Source of the DNA: Bacteroidota bacterium
Lineage (GTDB): Bacteria; Bacteroidota; Bacteroidia; JABEUT01
NCBI GenBank assembly: GCA_013288345.1
Contig: JABDCA010000003.1
Coordinates: 62,001 to 126,000 of the forward strand
Direction: 5' to 3'
Length of the DNA stretch: 64,000 nucleotides
Each line of letters starts with the position of its first letter. Within the stretch, counting starts at the first letter, position 1. The position numbers were made by a program, and so were the translations under genes. The notes under the pieces are model-generated. The model searched no databases and was not told where the DNA came from. It worked only from the letters and a program-made list of their open reading frames with translations. Shown here piece after piece: positions 61,758-64,000 of the stretch.

Positions 61758-64000
61758 ATGAAAAAGTACGCAAAATATTTATCGGTTTTATCTGTATTAC
61801 TGGCATTGGGTTGTAATACCGCAAATGCTCAGAATATAAATACTATGGCCGGCAATGGCACAAGTGGTTATAGTGGAGATGGGGCAGCAGCTACTGCTGC
61901 AACCCTTGGAGGCGAAACATTAGGTGTGGCAAAAGATGCAGTTGGCAATACTTATATAGCCGATTATTTTAATAACCGTGTGCGGATGGTTAATGCTGCC
62001 GGTATTATAAGCACAATAGCAGGTGGCGGCACAGGCGGAGACGGAGGGCCTGCAACTGCGGCAAGCTTAAACGAGCCCAGGTTTGTAACTGTGGATAAGG
62101 CAGGCAATATTTATATATCTGAAAGGGGTAGCAACCTTGTTCGCAAGGTGAATACACTGGGTATAATAAGCACAATAGCCGGTGGTGGTGCAGGTGGAGA
62201 TGGGGGGGCTGCAACGGCGGCATCGTTAAACGCACCATACGGAATAGCTGTAGATGCATCAGGTAATGTTCTAATTGCAGATCAGTTAAATAACAGCATA
62301 CGTAAAGTAGATACACTTGGCATTATAACCACCATTGCAGGTAATAGTGCATTCGGCTACATAGGAGACGGAGGGCCGGCAACTGCAGCAGAACTTACAG
62401 AGCCATTCGGCATAACCCTCGATGATTCAGGTAGCCTTTATATTGCCGATTGGGGTAATAAAGTTATTCGTAAAATAAATACATTGGGTATTATAAGCAC
62501 AGTGGCAAAAGGGTTTGACCAACCATTTGACGTGACGGTAGATAGTGCCGGTAATATGTTCATTGCCGATTACCTGGCTTCTTATATTTATAAAGCTGAC
62601 AAATTTGGTACTGTAACAATTTTTGCGGGCAAGGGCAGTTTTGGATTCAGCGGAGACAACGGGCCGGCTACTGCAGCACTAATAGGCGGGCCAACAGGTA
62701 TTGCGCGCGATGCTTCAGGTAATATTTACATGGGTGATGCAGGAAATTATCGTGTGCGCGAAATTTATACCCTGCATAAACCTGTGACCAATTTTACTAC
62801 TGCCGATTCGGTAGTTTGTTATGGAAATACAGTTCAATTTACAGATGAATCGTCAAATAAAATTACCAATAACCCCTCAAGCTGGAACTGGACGTTTACA
62901 GGCGGTACACCTGCATCATCTTCTGCACAAAACCCATCTGTGGTATATAATACCCCTGGTACATACAGTGTAAAACTTGTAACTTCTAATGCTGCAGGTT
63001 CCGATAGTCTTACAAAAACAACTTACATAACAGTACGCTCGGTGCAAGCTCCTGCATTGACTATTAGCAGTAATGTAAAAGGCGGACTAAAAGTATGTGC
63101 AGGTACTGCTGATACGCTTATAGCTAATGCCACAGGTACCGGTCCGTTTAGTTATAACTGGTCAACAGGCCAGACAAATGATACAGATCTGGTTTATCTG
63201 GCAAATACATATTCTGTAATAATTACCGATGGTAATGGTTGCAGGAATAATGCAACAGCAACATTGGTAGTTAATGCATTACCTAATGTGGGTATAACTA
63301 CAGGTACAAGTACAATATGCGTTGGTTCTAATACCACGCTTACAGGTACAGGCGCCAATACGTATGTATGGACAGGCGGGCCTGCTACTGCAAGCTATAA
63401 GGTTTCGCCGACAAGTACAACTACATACACGGTAACCGGAACAACTACAGTTACTTCATGCAGCAATACTGCTACACATGTTGTTACTGTAGATGTGGTG
63501 CCTATAGTAAAGGTAGTGGCATCATCCGATACGTTATGTTACAAAAATTCAAGTATACTTACATCAAGTGGTGCAGTTAGTTATACATGGGCCCCTTCAA
63601 CAGGCCTCAATACCATTTCAGGTACAAGTGTAACAGCATCTCCGGGTGCAGGCAGTATTACCTATACGGTTACAGGTACAAATTTATGTGGTAGCAATAA
63701 AGATTCGGTTACGCTGAAAGTAAACTCCTTACCATCAGTAATAATAAGTGGTAATTCCGGTTTTTTATGCGTAGGTGCAGATGTGCTCACAGCTATTCCT
63801 TCGGGTGCATTGCCGTTTAACTATAATTGGAGTAACGGCAGTACAGCAAATAGCATAAGTGTTACAAACCCCAATACCTATAGTGTAACCGTTAAAGATG
63901 CAAATGGTTGCGGCAATACGGCAAGTTTTAATGTGGCCACTGATATTGCACCTGCTACTCCTTCTATATGTATGGTAACGGTAGACAGCACATCTTCAAA
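61758..64000 (+). CDS. NHL-repeat/PKD secreted protein, partial (runs off the window)
   Basis: Not in the track because it has no stop before the end. ATG at 61758 opens 747 codons. The signal peptide (MKKYAKYLSVLSVLLALGC..., cleavage near ANAQ) is followed by NHL repeats (about 30-340) of the form DASGN.YIAD..N..VRKV, with GDGGPATAA loops, as in secreted beta-propellers. A PKD domain (about 345-430) and several Ig-like domains (about 430-730) follow. The 3' end presumably adds a T9SS sorting domain, beyond the window. Confidence 0.85.
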   Translation, partial: MKKYAKYLSVLSVLLALGCNTANAQNINTMAGNGTSGYSGDGAAATAATLGGETLGVAKDAVGNTYIADYFNNRVRMVNAAGIISTIAGGGTGGDGGPATAASLNEPRFVTVDKAGNIYISERGSNLVRKVNTLGIISTIAGGGAGGDGGAATAASLNAPYGIAVDASGNVLIADQLNNSIRKVDTLGIITTIAGNSAFGYIGDGGPATAAELTEPFGITLDDSGSLYIADWGNKVIRKINTLGIISTVAKGFDQPFDVTVDSAGNMFIADYLASYIYKADKFGTVTIFAGKGSFGFSGDNGPATAALIGGPTGIARDASGNIYMGDAGNYRVREIYTLHKPVTNFTTADSVVCYGNTVQFTDESSNKITNNPSSWNWTFTGGTPASSSAQNPSVVYNTPGTYSVKLVTSNAAGSDSLTKTTYITVRSVQAPALTISSNVKGGLKVCAGTADTLIANATGTGPFSYNWSTGQTNDTDLVYLANTYSVIITDGNGCRNNATATLVVNALPNVGITTGTSTICVGSNTTLTGTGANTYVWTGGPATASYKVSPTSTTTYTVTGTTTVTSCSNTATHVVTVDVVPIVKVVASSDTLCYKNSSILTSSGAVSYTWAPSTGLNTISGTSVTASPGAGSITYTVTGTNLCGSNKDSVTLKVNSLPSVIISGNSGFLCVGADVLTAIPSGALPFNYNWSNGSTANSISVTNPNTYSVTVKDANGCGNTASFNVATDIAPATPSICMVTVDSTSS

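Noticed and set aside
1-64000. CRISPR array, tRNA or rRNA genes
   Set aside because: I found no regularly spaced repeats with unique spacers, no tRNA cloverleaf with CCA-type end and no rRNA core motifs. The tandem words seen are irregular micro-repeats.

Overview
The window comes from a Bacteroidota chromosome, most likely a Chitinophagales/Sphingobacteriia-type gliding or soil/water organism; the genus cannot be told from sequence alone. The evidence is the gldF/gldG gliding-motility pair, at least eight large secreted proteins with type IX secretion (T9SS) type A C-terminal sorting domains, promoters of the Bacteroidota form (-33 TTG/TTTG, about 20 bases, then TAnnTTTG), ORF6N, four-helix-bundle/IVP and YwqK-like proteins, and many families of short dispersed intergenic repeats typical of the phylum. 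I saw no tRNA or rRNA gene and no CRISPR array. The one clear RNA gene is rnpB (RNase P RNA) at about 46.4-46.8 kb.

Layout. 0-2.6 kb: gldG and gldF (minus strand). 2.6-14.3 kb: three large T9SS-secreted proteins with a TPR sensor kinase and LytTR response regulator between them. 14.4-18.6 kb: MFS exporter, SRPBCC membrane protein, luciferase-fold-like protein, TonB-C protein, tsaB. 18.7-25.2 kb: a tolC/HlyD-type adaptor pair without its inner-membrane partner, a TMTC-like glycosyltransferase with TPRs, a beta-barrel protein, a membrane protein and OsmC. 25.4-34.2 kb: an AT-rich integrated island. 34.6-41.9 kb: T9SS protein, DUF2268-like lipoprotein and two tandem YwqK/TonB-C paralogues. 41.9-46.1 kb: PASTA protein, a double D-Ala-D-Ala ligase and an ORF6N gene. 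46.4-56.9 kb: rnpB, paralogous lipoproteins, PepSY-like, RDD, MuiA-like and patatin genes. 57-64 kb: three T9SS proteins, the last running off the window.

The island is the main accessory feature. A 15-bp perfect direct repeat (22 bp with 2 mismatches) at 25436 and 34219 brackets about 8.8 kb with a tyrosine recombinase next to the right copy, so these look like attL and attR. Cargo includes a three-gene run of tiny proteins (coiled coil, a 42-residue proline-rich peptide missed by the ORF track, and an 83-residue protein) followed by a secreted trypsin-like protease, a membrane protein, a DUF6943-like protein, a protein with a possible HEPN-like C-terminus, a PLD-family protein, a HTH protein and the 3' remnant of umuC. 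Between the divergent HEPN-like and PLD genes lies a foldback of about 150 nt with about 48 possible base pairs, ending in a T-run. None of this cargo matches a defence or mobile system I can name.

Two window-wide patterns deserve attention. First, three long genes (a T9SS protein, a beta-barrel protein and the double Ddl) are each broken by a one-base shift at or near a homopolymer or short run, which points to consensus errors or slippage rather than decay. Second, short intergenic repeat words also occur inside coding sequence: in two loops of the T9SS sorting domain in several proteins, in one signal peptide, and across one start codon.
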